64,000 nt of DNA from Actinomycetota bacterium (GTDB lineage: Bacteria; Actinomycetota; Acidimicrobiia; Acidimicrobiales; RAAP-2), in NCBI GenBank assembly GCA_029850535.1, contig JARCRU010000103.1, forward strand, positions 47,765-111,764, read 5' to 3'. Made by a program: the position numbers and the translations under genes. A model generated the notes under the pieces. The model saw only the letters and a list, made by a program, of their open reading frames with translations. It searched no databases and was not told the origin of the DNA. Below, piece by piece: positions 8,010 to 17,312 of the stretch (its first letter is position 1; each line of letters begins with the position of its first letter).

Positions 8010-8519
8010 TCACGTCTGCCCTAGGTCGTCATCGCCCTCGATCGCGGACCGACGCCAGGGTCCCGATCGCCCCCCGGACTTTTCCCATAGCGCCACGTGC
8101 TCGATGGTCATGGTGCGATCAATCGATTTACACATGTCGTAAATCGTGAGGGCGGCCGTCGTGACCGAGACCAGCGCCTCCATCTCCACGCCGGTGCGGT
8201 CCACGGTGTCCACCCCCGACTCGACTTCGATGAAGTTGTCGCCAATGGTGAAATTGACGTAGACGTTGCCGACCAACACCGGATGCGCCATGGGTAACAG
8301 CGTGGCGGCGGCCTTCGCCCCCTGAATACCGGCCACGCGCGCGGTCGCGAGTACGTCGCCCTTCGCGGTGGCGTTGGACGCGATAGCCGCCGTGGTCTCG
8401 GGGGCCATCATCACGCGACAACGCGCCAGGGCGCGCCGTGCGGTGACCTCGGTGGGGCTCCGATCACGCGGAAAGGTGCCGCCGAGGGGCGAGGGGCGTA
8501 GTTGGTGGAATTCGTCCAC
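8010..8519 (-). CDS. moaC: Cyclic pyranopterin monophosphate synthase (MoaC), molybdenum cofactor synthesis
   Basis: MoaC converts the MoaA product 3',8-cyclo-7,8-dihydro-GTP to cyclic pyranopterin monophosphate. Diagnostic segments are KGDVLATARVAGIQGAKAA, TLLPMAHP (active-site His region; most homologues have Cys just before the His, here Ala), and GVEMEALVSVTTAALTIYDM followed by CKSID. Length is 169 residues, normal for the family. Two adjacent GTG codons (8522 and 8519) compete; the second is exactly six bases from a TAGCAT box, so I place the start there. It is a single gene, divergent from the FmdB-like gene. No moaA, moaB or moeA is in the window. Confidence 0.92.
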   Translation of the reverse strand: MDEFHQLRPSPLGGTFPRDRSPTEVTARRALARCRVMMAPETTAAIASNATAKGDVLATARVAGIQGAKAAATLLPMAHPVLVGNVYVNFTIGDNFIEVESGVDTVDRTGVEMEALVSVTTAALTIYDMCKSIDRTMTIEHVALWEKSGGRSGPWRRSAIEGDDDLGQT

Positions 8520-8525
8520 CACGTC

Positions 8526-8531
8526 ATGCTA
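8526..8531 (-). promoter_or_regulatory. Candidate -10 box for leaderless moaC
   Basis: TAGCAT on the minus strand, six bases before the GTG at 8519. Confidence 0.45.
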
Positions 8532-8600
8532 CTGAGGTCGCGGACTAGGAGAGATAGTGGGCGAGTAAACTGGTCTGATCATTAGGAAAAGAGAAGGTTG

Positions 8601-8861
8601 ATGCCGACCTACGAATACGAATGCCAAAGTTGTCACCAGCGAGTCGAGGCCGTGCAGAAATTCTCCGACGCGCCCTTGAGCGTGTGCGAGCACTGCGGGG
8701 GCGAGCTGCGGAAAGTGTTTTCGGGCGTGGGCATCGTCTTTAAGGGCTCGGGCTTCTACAAGACGGACTCGCGCGGCTCCTCCTCCGCGTCGACGCCACC
8801 GGCCACCTCGGCCACGACACCGGCCGCGACGTCGACGTCGACGTCGACGTCGGGCGACTAA
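8601..8861 (+). CDS. FmdB-family zinc-ribbon protein
   Basis: The 86-residue protein opens with MPTYEYECQSCHQRVEAVQ, the signature of the FmdB zinc-ribbon family. Two CxxC pairs (YECQSC and SVCEHCGG) would bind one zinc, followed by the conserved GVGIVFKGSGFYKTD. The family was named for a putative regulator of formamidase genes, but most members have no proven role. The tail is a low-complexity Ser/Thr/Ala segment encoded by a run of GTCGAC-like triplets. ATG at 8601 follows GAGAAGG. The stop overlaps the convergent tldE stop by a few bases. Confidence 0.88.
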   Translation: MPTYEYECQSCHQRVEAVQKFSDAPLSVCEHCGGELRKVFSGVGIVFKGSGFYKTDSRGSSSASTPPATSATTPAATSTSTSTSGD

Positions 8862-10213
8862 CTACCCGACAGGGAAATCGCGTCGATCGCGAGTGTCTGC
8901 GCCGCCGTCGTGCCGGGCAGCCACTCCACGTCGTTGCCGACGTAGACCACGTCGAGCAACATGCGCTGCAAGGTTGAGGCGATCGTGACTTCGCGAATGG
9001 GCTCGGCGAGAACTCCATCGCGAATCATCAGACCGGTGATGCCCACTGAGAAGTCACCCGAGATGGGATTCACGCCCGAGTGCACGCCGGTGAGTGACTC
9101 GACGAAGACACCGTTTCCCACGCGACGAAAGATCTCGTCCTGGTCGTACTCTCCGGGTACCAACTGCAGCGCGCGACAGCCCGCCGAGGGCGAACCCGAC
9201 ACCCCGCCGCGCACGGCGTTACCGGTCGACGCCGTGCCGGCACGTCGACCTGAGACCGTGTCGTAGACGAAACGCTGCAATTGTCCCTCGGTGATGAGTT
9301 CGTTGCGTCGCGACGCCAGGCCCTCGGAATCAAAGGGGCTCGCCGCGAAGTGTCGGGGGTCAGTGGGGTCGTCGATGAGCGTCACCAGCGGCGAGGCCAC
9401 CAACTCACCCAGGCGTCCGGCGAAGAAGGAGCGTCCGCGCACCACTGCGTCACCGCTCAGTGCGCTTCCCATGAGGGACCACAGCGTGGCGGCGGTGCGC
9501 GGATCGAAGACCGCGATGCCCTTTGACGACGGCGCCTTGACCGCTCCCAGCATCCGCGTGGCGCGGCGGATGGCGTCGGACGACGCCTTCTCCAGCGAGA
9601 GGTCACCGGGGGCGCGACCCACCGAGAGTCCCCAGCCGGTCTGGTCCTCGTCGCCCTCGGAGGCGATCGCCTCGACCGACACGTAGGCGCCCGAGCGCTC
9701 GAGCGTGGCGGCGATTCCCGTGGTCGTCACGATGGCCGCGTCGGCCACGTAGTCGGAGTAATTTGCGGAATCGACTTGACGGATCCGCTGGTCGCCCCCG
9801 CGCACCATGGCCTCGAGTTCGATGGCCAGCGCGACCTTCTCGTCCATGGAGGTGGTGGACACGCGCGGATCGCTCAGCGACAGCGTCACCGCCGATACGC
9901 CGTCGGGTCGCGCGAAGGCGACGAACTCATCCTCCGTGGCGTACCGGGCGTTGTCGCGGGCGTTGGTGATCGCCTCAACGATCGCCTCCTCGTCGAGGGA
10001 TCCGGCGTAGGCGCTGCCCACCCGCGCTCCCTGGGGACCGTCAATCAGGATGCGGATGCCGATTTCGGCCGACGATGAACTCGAAAGGTTCTCGACTTCG
10101 CCCTGGTAGGCCTGGATCTCGGTCTCCACCCCTCGCGAGATGAAGACTTCCATCTCCTCGCCGCCGTGCGCGCGCTCCAGCAATGCTTGAGCGCGTTCGA
10201 GTAGTTCACTCAC
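8858..10213 (-). CDS. tldE: TldE/PmbA-type subunit of the TldD-TldE metalloprotease
   Basis: TldE pairs with TldD to form a protease that processes unfolded peptides such as microcin precursors and CcdA in E. coli. The 451-residue protein has the family's N-terminal ALLERAHGGEEMEVFISRG, central FDPRTAATLWSLMGSALSG and LVASPLVTLIDDPTDPRH, and C-terminal GVHSGVNPISGDFSVGITG. As expected for TldE it lacks the HExxxH zinc site. I place the start at the GTG 10211-10213, which overlaps the tldD stop as GTGA; the frame is open further upstream only within tldD. Transcribed with tldD. Confidence 0.9.
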   Translation of the reverse strand: MSELLERAQALLERAHGGEEMEVFISRGVETEIQAYQGEVENLSSSSSAEIGIRILIDGPQGARVGSAYAGSLDEEAIVEAITNARDNARYATEDEFVAFARPDGVSAVTLSLSDPRVSTTSMDEKVALAIELEAMVRGGDQRIRQVDSANYSDYVADAAIVTTTGIAATLERSGAYVSVEAIASEGDEDQTGWGLSVGRAPGDLSLEKASSDAIRRATRMLGAVKAPSSKGIAVFDPRTAATLWSLMGSALSGDAVVRGRSFFAGRLGELVASPLVTLIDDPTDPRHFAASPFDSEGLASRRNELITEGQLQRFVYDTVSGRRAGTASTGNAVRGGVSGSPSAGCRALQLVPGEYDQDEIFRRVGNGVFVESLTGVHSGVNPISGDFSVGITGLMIRDGVLAEPIREVTIASTLQRMLLDVVYVGNDVEWLPGTTAAQTLAIDAISLSGS

Positions 10214-11607
10214 GCCGCCGTCCCCCCGATAGTGATGCCCGACAGTCGCATGGTGGCCTGGCCGCAACCCACCGCCACCTGCTGGCCATCCTTGCCGCAG
10301 GTTCCTGGCGTGGTCGAGAAGTCCGTGGCGACGGCGTCGACACGTTTCAAGATCTCGGGGCCGTTACCAATGAGGTTGCAGTCGCGCAGTGGCGTCGTAA
10401 TGCGGCCATTCTCAATCATGAACGCCGCCGTGGCCCCGAAGACGAAATCACCCGTCGCGGTGTTCACCTGACCGCCACCGAGCTGAGCCACGTACACGCC
10501 ACGCGGGGTCTGCGCCACGATCTCGTCCGCGTCGGCGTCGCCGGCCAGCAGATAGGTGTTGGTCATGCGCACCATCGGCAGATGGGCGTAACTCTGACGG
10601 CGTCCGTTGCCCGAGGAGGCGCGACCCTGCTTACGCGCGCGCAGGTAGTCCCACATGTAGTCGGTCAACACGCCGTTCTCGATCAACACGTTGCGAGCAC
10701 CGGGTCGACCCTCGTCATCAATCGCCAGGTACCCCCATTCCCCCATCATGGTGCCGTCGTCGACCAACGTCACCAGTGGCGAAGCGACCAATTCCCCGAC
10801 CTTGCCCGCGTAGACCGACGCCTGCTTCATGACCGCATCGGCCTCGAGACCGTGGCCGCAAGCCTCGTGAAAGAGAATGCCCCCCGAACCACCCGCCAAC
10901 ACGACCGGCAAGTCGCCCGAGGGGGCCGGGCGGGCCGACAACTTCGTCAGAGCCTGTTGGGCCGCGCCGAGCGCGGCCTCCTCGATGGAGTCAATCGACA
11001 AGAACTCGAAGCCTCGTGTGGCAGCTAGCGGTCGATAGCCCGTCTGCATACCGCCATCACCGTTGGCGACGCACGAAACGGCGAATCGGGTCCGCACCTG
11101 TTCGTCAGCGGCGAAGATGCCTTCGGAATTGGCCACCAGGAAACGTCGCGTCGAGTCCGACATCCCCACCTGAACCTGACTGATAGCGTCGTCACGAGAG
11201 CGCGCGACCTCGTCGGCGCGCATCATCAATTCGATTTTGGCGGATTTCTCCACACTCGACGGCGACACCTGCGCTCGCGACGGGTACTCGCGCAAATTCT
11301 CCAAATCCACCTCACGCACTCCGCCGCGACCTTCGCGCGCCACCGCCGCCGCCGCGCGCGCGGCGGTCAGGAGCCCCGATTCGGAGAGATCGGCGGTGTG
11401 TGCGAAACCAGTGGTCTCACCGACCACCACGCGCACGCCCGCGCCGCGAGCGCGCGCCGAACTTAACTCTTGAATACGGCGCTGATCGAGCGACGCCGAC
11501 GCATTGGCCCGGTCCTCCACGAAGACCTCCGCGAAGTGGGCCCCACGACCCATGGATTCATTCAATACTCGCTGCACGACGTCGCGCGCCACCAGGGTGT
11601 CAGACAT
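10210..11607 (-). CDS. tldD: TldD zinc metalloprotease subunit
   Basis: This is the catalytic partner of TldE. The zinc-binding HExxxH motif is seen as FHEACGHGLEAD near residue 235, with conserved GTCGKDGQQVAVGCGQ close to the C-terminus. Length is 465 residues. Two in-frame ATGs (11613 and 11607) are available; a TAGTCT box is seven bases ahead of the second, which I prefer as a leaderless start. It is the first gene of the tldD-tldE operon, divergent from the SPFH gene. Confidence 0.92.
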   Translation of the reverse strand: MSDTLVARDVVQRVLNESMGRGAHFAEVFVEDRANASASLDQRRIQELSSARARGAGVRVVVGETTGFAHTADLSESGLLTAARAAAAVAREGRGGVREVDLENLREYPSRAQVSPSSVEKSAKIELMMRADEVARSRDDAISQVQVGMSDSTRRFLVANSEGIFAADEQVRTRFAVSCVANGDGGMQTGYRPLAATRGFEFLSIDSIEEAALGAAQQALTKLSARPAPSGDLPVVLAGGSGGILFHEACGHGLEADAVMKQASVYAGKVGELVASPLVTLVDDGTMMGEWGYLAIDDEGRPGARNVLIENGVLTDYMWDYLRARKQGRASSGNGRRQSYAHLPMVRMTNTYLLAGDADADEIVAQTPRGVYVAQLGGGQVNTATGDFVFGATAAFMIENGRITTPLRDCNLIGNGPEILKRVDAVATDFSTTPGTCGKDGQQVAVGCGQATMRLSGITIGGTAA

Positions 11608-11614
11608 GTTCATC

Positions 11615-11620
11615 AGACTA
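11615..11620 (-). promoter_or_regulatory. Candidate -10 box for leaderless tldD
   Basis: TAGTCT on the minus strand, seven bases before the ATG at 11607. Confidence 0.45.
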
Positions 11621-11698
11621 CCGGCGCCACTGGTGAGTACACTCCGCCTTAGGTCACCTCGGCGTACTGGTCAGGGGCCCAGACAAGAGGAGCGCTCT

Positions 11699-12637
11699 AT
11701 GAGCCTGGTCATCCTAAGCATTGCGGTCATCGTGGTCCTGTTGGCCATCCTTCTGCTGCTCAAGGCCGTGCGCATCGTTCAACAGGGTTTTGTCGGCGTG
11801 GTCACCCGCTTCGGAGAGTTCAAGGCCATCCGCAACTCGGGACTGACCTTCATCGTGCCCTTCATCGAAGTGATGAAGATCGTCGACGTACGCGAGACAC
11901 CGCGCACCGGAGACCGTCAACAAGTGATCACCCGCGACAACGTGGCCGTCATCGTGAACGCCACCATTTTCTCCCAGGTCGTCGACGTGCGCCTCGCCCT
12001 TTTCACCAACTCTGACTACCTGGTCAGTACCGACAACCTGGCGCGAACCTCAGTACGCGCCGTCTTCGGCTCCATCACCCTGGACGAAGCCTTCTCCCAG
12101 CGCGAGCGCATCGGCACGCTGCTACAGACGCAGATGGAAGAGGCGACCGACAAGTGGGGAGTGCGCATCAATCGCGTCGAGGTTTTGGAGATCACACCAC
12201 CTGAACAGATCCTCCAGGCAATGGCCCTCCAGAAGCAGGCCGACCAGGAGAAGCGAGCGCGCATCCTCGAGTCCGAGGGTACCCAGATGTCGGCGGTCAA
12301 CGTGGCCGACGGCGAGCGTCAAGCCGCCATCAAGGAGGCCGAGGGGGCCCAGCAGTCAGCGATTTTGCGCGCTGAGGGACTTCGCCAAGCCACCATTCTC
12401 GAAGCCGAGGGCCGTGCGCAGGCCGTCGCCCTCGTCTACGCCGCCATCAAGGCCCAGTCACCCGATCCGACCCTGGTGGCAATACTGCAACTCGATACAC
12501 TCGCCAAGTTCGCCGCGTCCGAGAACACCAAGTTGATCATCCCCGCTGAAAGTGCCGCTCTGCTCGGGGCGGCGCAGGCCCTGCGTAGCGTCATGTCCGA
12601 CGTACCCACGATGGCGGCGACACCGCCATCGTCCTAG
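11699..12637 (+). CDS. SPFH/band-7 membrane protein (stomatin/QmcA-like)
   Basis: The 312-residue protein has one N-terminal membrane helix (LVILSIAVIVVLLAILLLL, residues 2-20), then an SPFH domain starting at VQQGFVGVVTRFGEFKA, and a long Glu/Ala/Lys-rich coiled coil (about residues 180-250). Members organise membrane microdomains and often cooperate with NfeD proteins and proteases. ATG at 11699 follows AGAGGAG, and the membrane helix starts directly after it, so the longer upstream frame is unlikely. An NfeD gene converges on it, its stop two bases away, preserving the usual SPFH/NfeD neighbourhood in inverted orientation. Confidence 0.9.
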   Translation: MSLVILSIAVIVVLLAILLLLKAVRIVQQGFVGVVTRFGEFKAIRNSGLTFIVPFIEVMKIVDVRETPRTGDRQQVITRDNVAVIVNATIFSQVVDVRLALFTNSDYLVSTDNLARTSVRAVFGSITLDEAFSQRERIGTLLQTQMEEATDKWGVRINRVEVLEITPPEQILQAMALQKQADQEKRARILESEGTQMSAVNVADGERQAAIKEAEGAQQSAILRAEGLRQATILEAEGRAQAVALVYAAIKAQSPDPTLVAILQLDTLAKFAASENTKLIIPAESAALLGAAQALRSVMSDVPTMAATPPSS

Positions 12638-12639
12638 AG

Positions 12640-13092
12640 TCAGCGGTCGTTCGAGGAATTGCGCGGCTCGACCCACAGGGTCGTACCGTACGCCTTGGTC
12701 ACCACGACGGGTGTCGCCACCGCGATGCTCGCTCCGGCGCTCGTCACCGCCCGCCAGTGCTCGCCGTGAATCTTGATCCGACCGGGGTGGATCTCATCAC
12801 CCACCTCATCCTCGACGATGCCGAACTGACCGGTCAGCGTCGTGGAGATGGGATGGGCGAGGTCCCCCGCGGGTGGCCGCATCTTCTTCAAGGCGTAGGG
12901 CCGCAAGAATCCCATCGTGACCGCCGTCACCAGGAGCCACACGAGGGCTTGGACGGGAAATGACACGCCGCCCAGGGCCACCACGAAGGCCACACCCGCG
13001 CCGACACCCACGAAGAGGGCCGCGAGGGCGTTGGTGTGCAGTTCCGCGAGGGCGCTCAGGACAAGAATGACAACCCAGAACAATACGGCCAT
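12640..13092 (-). CDS. NfeD-like membrane protein
   Basis: The 150-residue protein has three hydrophobic helices in the first ~75 residues (AVLFWVVILVLSALA; ALFVGVGAGVAFVVAL; ALVWLLVTAVTMGFL) and a C-terminal OB-fold segment (TGQFGIVEDEVGDEIHPGRI, KIHGEHWRAV). This is the short NfeD form that lacks the ClpP-like protease domain. It converges with the SPFH gene, its usual functional partner. ATG at 13092 is seven bases from a TATACT box. Confidence 0.88.
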   Translation of the reverse strand: MAVLFWVVILVLSALAELHTNALAALFVGVGAGVAFVVALGGVSFPVQALVWLLVTAVTMGFLRPYALKKMRPPAGDLAHPISTTLTGQFGIVEDEVGDEIHPGRIKIHGEHWRAVTSAGASIAVATPVVVTKAYGTTLWVEPRNSSNDR

Positions 13093-13099
13093 AGGCCGC

Positions 13100-13105
13100 A
13101 GTATA
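13100..13105 (-). promoter_or_regulatory. Candidate -10 box for leaderless NfeD gene
   Basis: TATACT on the minus strand, seven bases before the ATG at 13092; close to the sigma-70 consensus. Confidence 0.5.
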
Positions 13106-13222
13106 TGAGGAGCGACCGAGTCGCACACGCTCGGCCCCGGCCCGCCCGCCACGGCGACGGTGAGCGTGATTCTTCGGGCCAAGGTCCCGAGTTTGCACCG
13201 CGGACGATTCGAAGCCCAGAAC

Positions 13223-13228
13223 TAGGCT
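13223..13228 (+). promoter_or_regulatory. Candidate -10 box for leaderless dxs
   Basis: TAGGCT followed by seven bases and the GTG at 13236. The same hexamer precedes sufC1 and the DUF6941 gene. Confidence 0.5.
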
Positions 13229-13235
13229 GACGGAT

Positions 13236-15158
13236 GTGATTTTGCCGTCGATCGAGTCCCCCGCCGACCTGCACGCCTTGTCCTATGACGAACTCAACCA
13301 ACTCAGTTCGGAGATTCGAGACTTCATCATCGCCTCGGTCAAGAACACCGGTGGTCACCTGGGCTCCAACCTCGGCGTCGTCGAACTGACTCTCGCGTTG
13401 CATCGCGTCTTTGAGTCGCCCCAGGACATCCTCCTGTTCGATACGGGCCATCAGTCCTACGTTCACAAGCTTCTCACCGGACGTCGTTACGGATTCAAAG
13501 CGCTACGAAAGCGCGGCGGACTCTCGGGTTACCCGAACCGTACCGAGAGCCAACACGACTGGATCGAGTCCTCGCACGCGTCGACCGCCCTCTCCTACGC
13601 GCACGGACTCTCAGTGGCTCTCGAAACCAAGCACGAGTTGGTCGGCCACGGCGGAGATCGTCACGTGGTGGCAATTGTGGGCGATGGCTCGCTCACGGGT
13701 GGCATGGCCTACGAAGCCCTCAACAATCTCGGGGTCAGTGGCCAACGCGTGGTGATCATCCTCAACGACAATGGGCGCAGCTACGCCCCGACGATCTCGC
13801 GACTCTCGACCTCGCTCACCACGTTGCGGCTCAATAAGACCTACCTGACACTGCGTCAACGCATTCGTCGCCTCGTGCCGCGACTACCGCGTTTAGGCAA
13901 GGCGGCGTACATGGGCATCGACGGTTTCACCTCGGTGGTGCGCGAGATGGTGACGCCGCACACCTTCTTCGAGAATCTCGGCGTGCGCTACGTCGGGCCC
14001 ATCGATGGTCACAACATCGAATCCATTGAATCCACTCTGCGTTCGGCCGCGCAGTGGGATGGGCCCATCGTGGTACACACCTTGACCGAGAAGGGTCGCG
14101 GCTACGAGCCCGCCACCTCCGACATGCTCAAGATGCACGACTACAAGTTGCCGCCGCGCCTCAACGACGATGAGGTTCCCTCGCTCTCCTTCACGCAGGT
14201 CTTCTCCGAAGCGCTCATGAACGAAGCACGCCGCGACGATCGCATCGTGGCGATCACCGCCGCGATGGCCGGACCCACTGGACTGCTGCCCTTCCAGGAG
14301 ACGTACCCGCGTCGCTTCTTCGACGTGGGTATCGCCGAACAGCACGCGGTCACCGCCGCCGCCGGTATGGCCATGGGCGGACTGAAGCCGATCGTGGCCT
14401 TCTACTCCACCTTCTTCGCGCGCGCTTTCGACCAGGCCAACCTCGACGTCGGACTCCTGGATCTGCCCGTAGTCTTCGTCTTCGACCGCGCGGGCATCAC
14501 CGGTGACGACGGCCCCTCGCACCACGGAGTACTGGACATCGCGCTCTGTCTGGCGATACCCAACATGACGGTCTTCGCCCCTTCGAGCGCTGCGGAGATC
14601 CCGGTGATGCTCTCGAGCGCACTCGCCCTCAGTGGGCCCAGCGCCCTGCGTTTCCCCAAGACGCCACCACGTCCTTTCGACGGGCGTCACGGCGAGGGCC
14701 TGCACGCGCGGCGCGTTCGCCACGGCGACGGCTCAATCTGCGTGCTCGCACTGGGCAAGATGGCCGCCAGTACCTACGAGGCGCTGGCGCTCATGACCGA
14801 CGCCGACCGAGTCACCCTGTACGACGTGCGTGTCCTGCCCCCCGACCCCGACATGATTGATGACGCCGTGCACCACGAACGCGTCATCACCATCGAAGAC
14901 GGTACCCGCCACGGTGGCGCGGGCACCTTGATGGTCTCGGCGGTGCGCAGTCGCGCCCAAGAACTTGGCCGCCCCTTCCCCACCACGCGAATTCTCGGCG
15001 TGCCGCGCGCCTACCTCGAACACCATCACCCCGATGCGCTGCTCGCCGAGATTGGACTCGATCCCGCGGGTATCGCCGGTGCCATCGAGCGCCTGTTGAA
15101 CGATGAAGCCGAGTTCCCCCGAGACCTCCCGGAGTCCCCGCGTCCGCGCTACTTCTAG
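13236..15158 (+). CDS. dxs: 1-deoxy-D-xylulose-5-phosphate synthase (Dxs)
   Basis: Dxs condenses pyruvate with glyceraldehyde 3-phosphate in the first step of the MEP isoprenoid pathway, using thiamine diphosphate. The 640-residue protein shows GGHLGSNLGVVELTLALH, the substrate-binding FDTGHQSYVHKLLTGR, the ThDP motif GDGSLTGGMAYEALNN ending in NDN, DGHNIESI, and the transketolase Pyr domain with DVGIAEQHAVTAAAGMA. Length and order are normal. The GTG at 13236 lies seven bases from TAGGCT; the ATG two bases earlier is out of frame and hits a stop at once. It is monocistronic here. Confidence 0.95.
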   Translation: MILPSIESPADLHALSYDELNQLSSEIRDFIIASVKNTGGHLGSNLGVVELTLALHRVFESPQDILLFDTGHQSYVHKLLTGRRYGFKALRKRGGLSGYPNRTESQHDWIESSHASTALSYAHGLSVALETKHELVGHGGDRHVVAIVGDGSLTGGMAYEALNNLGVSGQRVVIILNDNGRSYAPTISRLSTSLTTLRLNKTYLTLRQRIRRLVPRLPRLGKAAYMGIDGFTSVVREMVTPHTFFENLGVRYVGPIDGHNIESIESTLRSAAQWDGPIVVHTLTEKGRGYEPATSDMLKMHDYKLPPRLNDDEVPSLSFTQVFSEALMNEARRDDRIVAITAAMAGPTGLLPFQETYPRRFFDVGIAEQHAVTAAAGMAMGGLKPIVAFYSTFFARAFDQANLDVGLLDLPVVFVFDRAGITGDDGPSHHGVLDIALCLAIPNMTVFAPSSAAEIPVMLSSALALSGPSALRFPKTPPRPFDGRHGEGLHARRVRHGDGSICVLALGKMAASTYEALALMTDADRVTLYDVRVLPPDPDMIDDAVHHERVITIEDGTRHGGAGTLMVSAVRSRAQELGRPFPTTRILGVPRAYLEHHHPDALLAEIGLDPAGIAGAIERLLNDEAEFPRDLPESPRPRYF

Positions 15159-15250
15159 CATCAGTGCCGCGCACGAGGGAAGCAACCAGTCACTGACTGG
15201 GGGCAAGGTGACGTCGTCGCACGCACGGCGTTGCACTCCGCGCCCTAGTT

Positions 15251-15270
15251 GAGGTGAGGTGAGGTGAGGC
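15251..15270 (+). repeat. Short tandem repeat, four copies of GAGGT/GAGGC
   Basis: Four consecutive five-base units lie in the 206-base gap between dxs and msrB. A small hairpin (CCAGTC-ACT-GACTGG, 15186-15200) precedes it, just after the dxs stop. No function is evident. Confidence 0.5.
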
Positions 15271-15352
15271 ATCGAAACCTTGGTTCCGCGCCGGACCCTC
15301 TGCGGCGCCACCGCCGGTATTGAGATGTCGTCACGGCTGGCAGCACGACTCC

Positions 15353-15358
15353 TACGAT
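15353..15358 (+). promoter_or_regulatory. Candidate -10 box for leaderless msrB
   Basis: TACGAT followed by six bases and the ATG at 15365. Confidence 0.45.
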
Positions 15359-15364
15359 GAATCA

Positions 15365-15763
15365 ATGGACTTCAACGTGACCAAGACCGACGAGGAGTGG
15401 AGAGCAGAACTTTCCCCCGAACGATTCGAGGTGCTGCGCCGCGCGGCCACTGAACGACCCTTTACGGGTTCGCTGTTACACGTCGACGACGAGGGTGCCT
15501 TCACCTGCGGCGGGTGCGGGCAACTCCTCTTCACCAGTGACCAGAAATTTGATTCGGGGTGCGGCTGGCCGAGTTTCGACGCGTGTGCGCCCGGCAGCAT
15601 CATCGAGCGAGAAGACCACTCGCTGCTGCAGCGTCGCGTCGAAATCCTTTGTGCCCAGTGCGGAGGTCACCTCGGTCACGTCTTCCCCGACGGACCCACT
15701 GCTACCGGACTGCGCTACTGCGTCAACTCCCTCGCGATCGACTTCACGAAGGAATCGAACTAG
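15365..15763 (+). CDS. msrB: Peptide-methionine (R)-S-oxide reductase (MsrB)
   Basis: MsrB repairs the R-epimer of methionine sulfoxide in oxidised proteins. The 132-residue protein has both zinc-binding pairs (C48/C51 in CGGC; C96/C99 in CAQC), the conserved SGCGWPSF, GHVFPDGP and the catalytic C119 in RYCVNSLAIDF. Length is normal. ATG at 15365 begins the typical N-terminus and is six bases from TACGAT. Its 3' end overlaps the convergent ftsX gene by four bases. Confidence 0.94.
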   Translation: MDFNVTKTDEEWRAELSPERFEVLRRAATERPFTGSLLHVDDEGAFTCGGCGQLLFTSDQKFDSGCGWPSFDACAPGSIIEREDHSLLQRRVEILCAQCGGHLGHVFPDGPTATGLRYCVNSLAIDFTKESN

Positions 15764-16614
15764 ACGTCGAGGAATCGTCGGATGGCCACGGCCGAACCGA
15801 CCGATCCGATGAACGCACCGACGACCAGCACCACGATGTTCGTACCCCACACCTTGGCCGCGTCGAGCGCGAACTCATTGTGCAGCGGATACCACACGTG
15901 GAACGCCCAGACCGCGAGCATGGCGACTCCCGACCCCAGGAGTCCCTGAATGAACCCTTCAGTGATGTAGGGCACCCGAATGAACCAGTTGGTAGCGCCC
16001 ACGAGCTTCATCACCGACACCTCTCGACGGCGCGTGAAGATCGCCATGCGAATGGTGTTCAAAATCAGTACCGAGGCCGAGAGTAAGAGCACGCCCGCGA
16101 GGGCCAAGAAGACCACCTGCAGGATGCGGATCGTGTGACTCATCTCGCGAATCTGCTGCACGGGGGCAGTCACCGTCAAGACACCGGGCTGATGCAAGAA
16201 CGTCGAGATCACGGTCAACGCATCCGTCGGCACGGTGGGCGTGCAGCGAAACGACGTGGGCATATCAGCCACTTTGAGCGCCTGGAACTCGTCGATGGGC
16301 ACGGTGCTACGCGCCTCGTTGTAGTCCTGGAGTTGGGTCGTGTAGTAACAGCTCTTCACGATCGGCATCTGGGCCAACTGAGTCTTGACCGAAGAGACCT
16401 CCCCCGGCGTCGCGGTGGAACTCATCCACACGCGCACCTGAGTCCCTCGCTGCCAACTAGCCGACGCCTGGGCCGCGCTCTGCTTGAGTAACAACGCCCC
16501 ACCCACCAGGGAGAGCGACACCGCAACGGTCAACACCGCGGCGATGGTCATCATGCGATTTCGCCACAGATTGGAGAACGTCTCCTTGAAGGCGTATCGG
16601 AGGTAGACCCGCAT
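15760..16614 (-). CDS. ftsX: Cell division ABC transporter permease FtsX
   Basis: FtsX is the membrane half of FtsEX, which transmits ATP hydrolysis to periplasmic peptidoglycan hydrolases at the septum. The 284-residue protein has the short cytoplasmic N-terminus ([20 protein letters not shown]), helix 1 near 22-44, a large extracytoplasmic loop (about 45-170) with two cysteines (SCYYTT and FRCTP), and three C-terminal helices. It follows ftsE with TGATG overlap. A RipA-like NlpC/P60 hydrolase, a typical target of FtsEX, is at 61651. Confidence 0.92.
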   Translation of the reverse strand: MRVYLRYAFKETFSNLWRNRMMTIAAVLTVAVSLSLVGGALLLKQSAAQASASWQRGTQVRVWMSSTATPGEVSSVKTQLAQMPIVKSCYYTTQLQDYNEARSTVPIDEFQALKVADMPTSFRCTPTVPTDALTVISTFLHQPGVLTVTAPVQQIREMSHTIRILQVVFLALAGVLLLSASVLILNTIRMAIFTRRREVSVMKLVGATNWFIRVPYITEGFIQGLLGSGVAMLAVWAFHVWYPLHNEFALDAAKVWGTNIVVLVVGAFIGSVGSAVAIRRFLDV

Positions 16615-17312
16615 CAGATCGCCAACCCTTCCTCGACGCCGTAGACCCCGCGCACCTGGTCGCGAATGAGCTCACCACGATCGAGTTCGATGACGCGCCG
16701 GCGCATCCGGTCGACCAGGGCCTTGTCGTGGGTCGCCATCACGACGGTGGTGCCCGTGCGGTTGATGCGCTCGAGCAGGGCCATGATGGATTCAGAGTTC
16801 GTCGGGTCCAAGTTGCCGGTCGGTTCGTCAGCGAGCAAGATCAGCGGGCGGTTCACGAAGGCGCGCGCCACCGCGACGCGCTGCTGCTCGCCACCGGAGA
16901 GTTCGCTCGGCAAGTTATCGGATTTGGTGCCCAGACCGACGAGGTCCAAGATCTGCGGCACCTGATTATCCACCGTGGATCGGGGCCGCCCGATCACCTC
17001 CAGGGCGAACGCCACGTTCTCGAAGACCGTCTTGTTCGGCAACAATCGGAAATCCTGAAAGACGCAGCCGATATTGCGACGCAGGTACGGCACGCGCCAT
17101 TTGGGCAGACTACCGATATCGCGACCGGCCTCCAGAATACGGCCCTGGTCGGGCAACTCTTCACGCAACAACAGACGCAAGAAAGTGGTCTTTCCCGAAC
17201 CTGACGCTCCCACCAAGAAGACGAACTCGCCCTTTTCAATGTCCAGCGAAATGTTGGTGAGGGCGGGAGTTCCGTTCTTGTACGTCTTAGAGACATTCTC
17301 GAACTTGATCAC
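16614..17312 (-). CDS. ftsE: Cell division ATPase FtsE
   Basis: The 232-residue ABC ATPase partners with FtsX. Walker A is GASGSGKTT (residues ~36-44), signature [14 protein letters not shown], Walker [15 protein letters not shown], and the N-terminus [18 protein letters not shown] is characteristic. The GTG start is preceded by a strong GAGGAGGTG (17318-17326). The prfB-ftsE-ftsX order is common in actinobacteria; smpB, which often follows ftsX, is absent. A TAGAAT -10-like box lies about 60 bases upstream in the 126-base gap after prfB. Confidence 0.95.
   Translation of the reverse strand: MIKFENVSKTYKNGTPALTNISLDIEKGEFVFLVGASGSGKTTFLRLLLREELPDQGRILEAGRDIGSLPKWRVPYLRRNIGCVFQDFRLLPNKTVFENVAFALEVIGRPRSTVDNQVPQILDLVGLGTKSDNLPSELSGGEQQRVAVARAFVNRPLILLADEPTGNLDPTNSESIMALLERINRTGTTVVMATHDKALVDRMRRRVIELDRGELIRDQVRGVYGVEEGLAI

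Noticed and set aside
8820..8858. Minisatellite or CRISPR-like repeat at the end of the FmdB-like gene
   Set aside because: The GTCGAC-like triplet run encodes an in-frame Ser/Thr tail of the protein and has no spacers.
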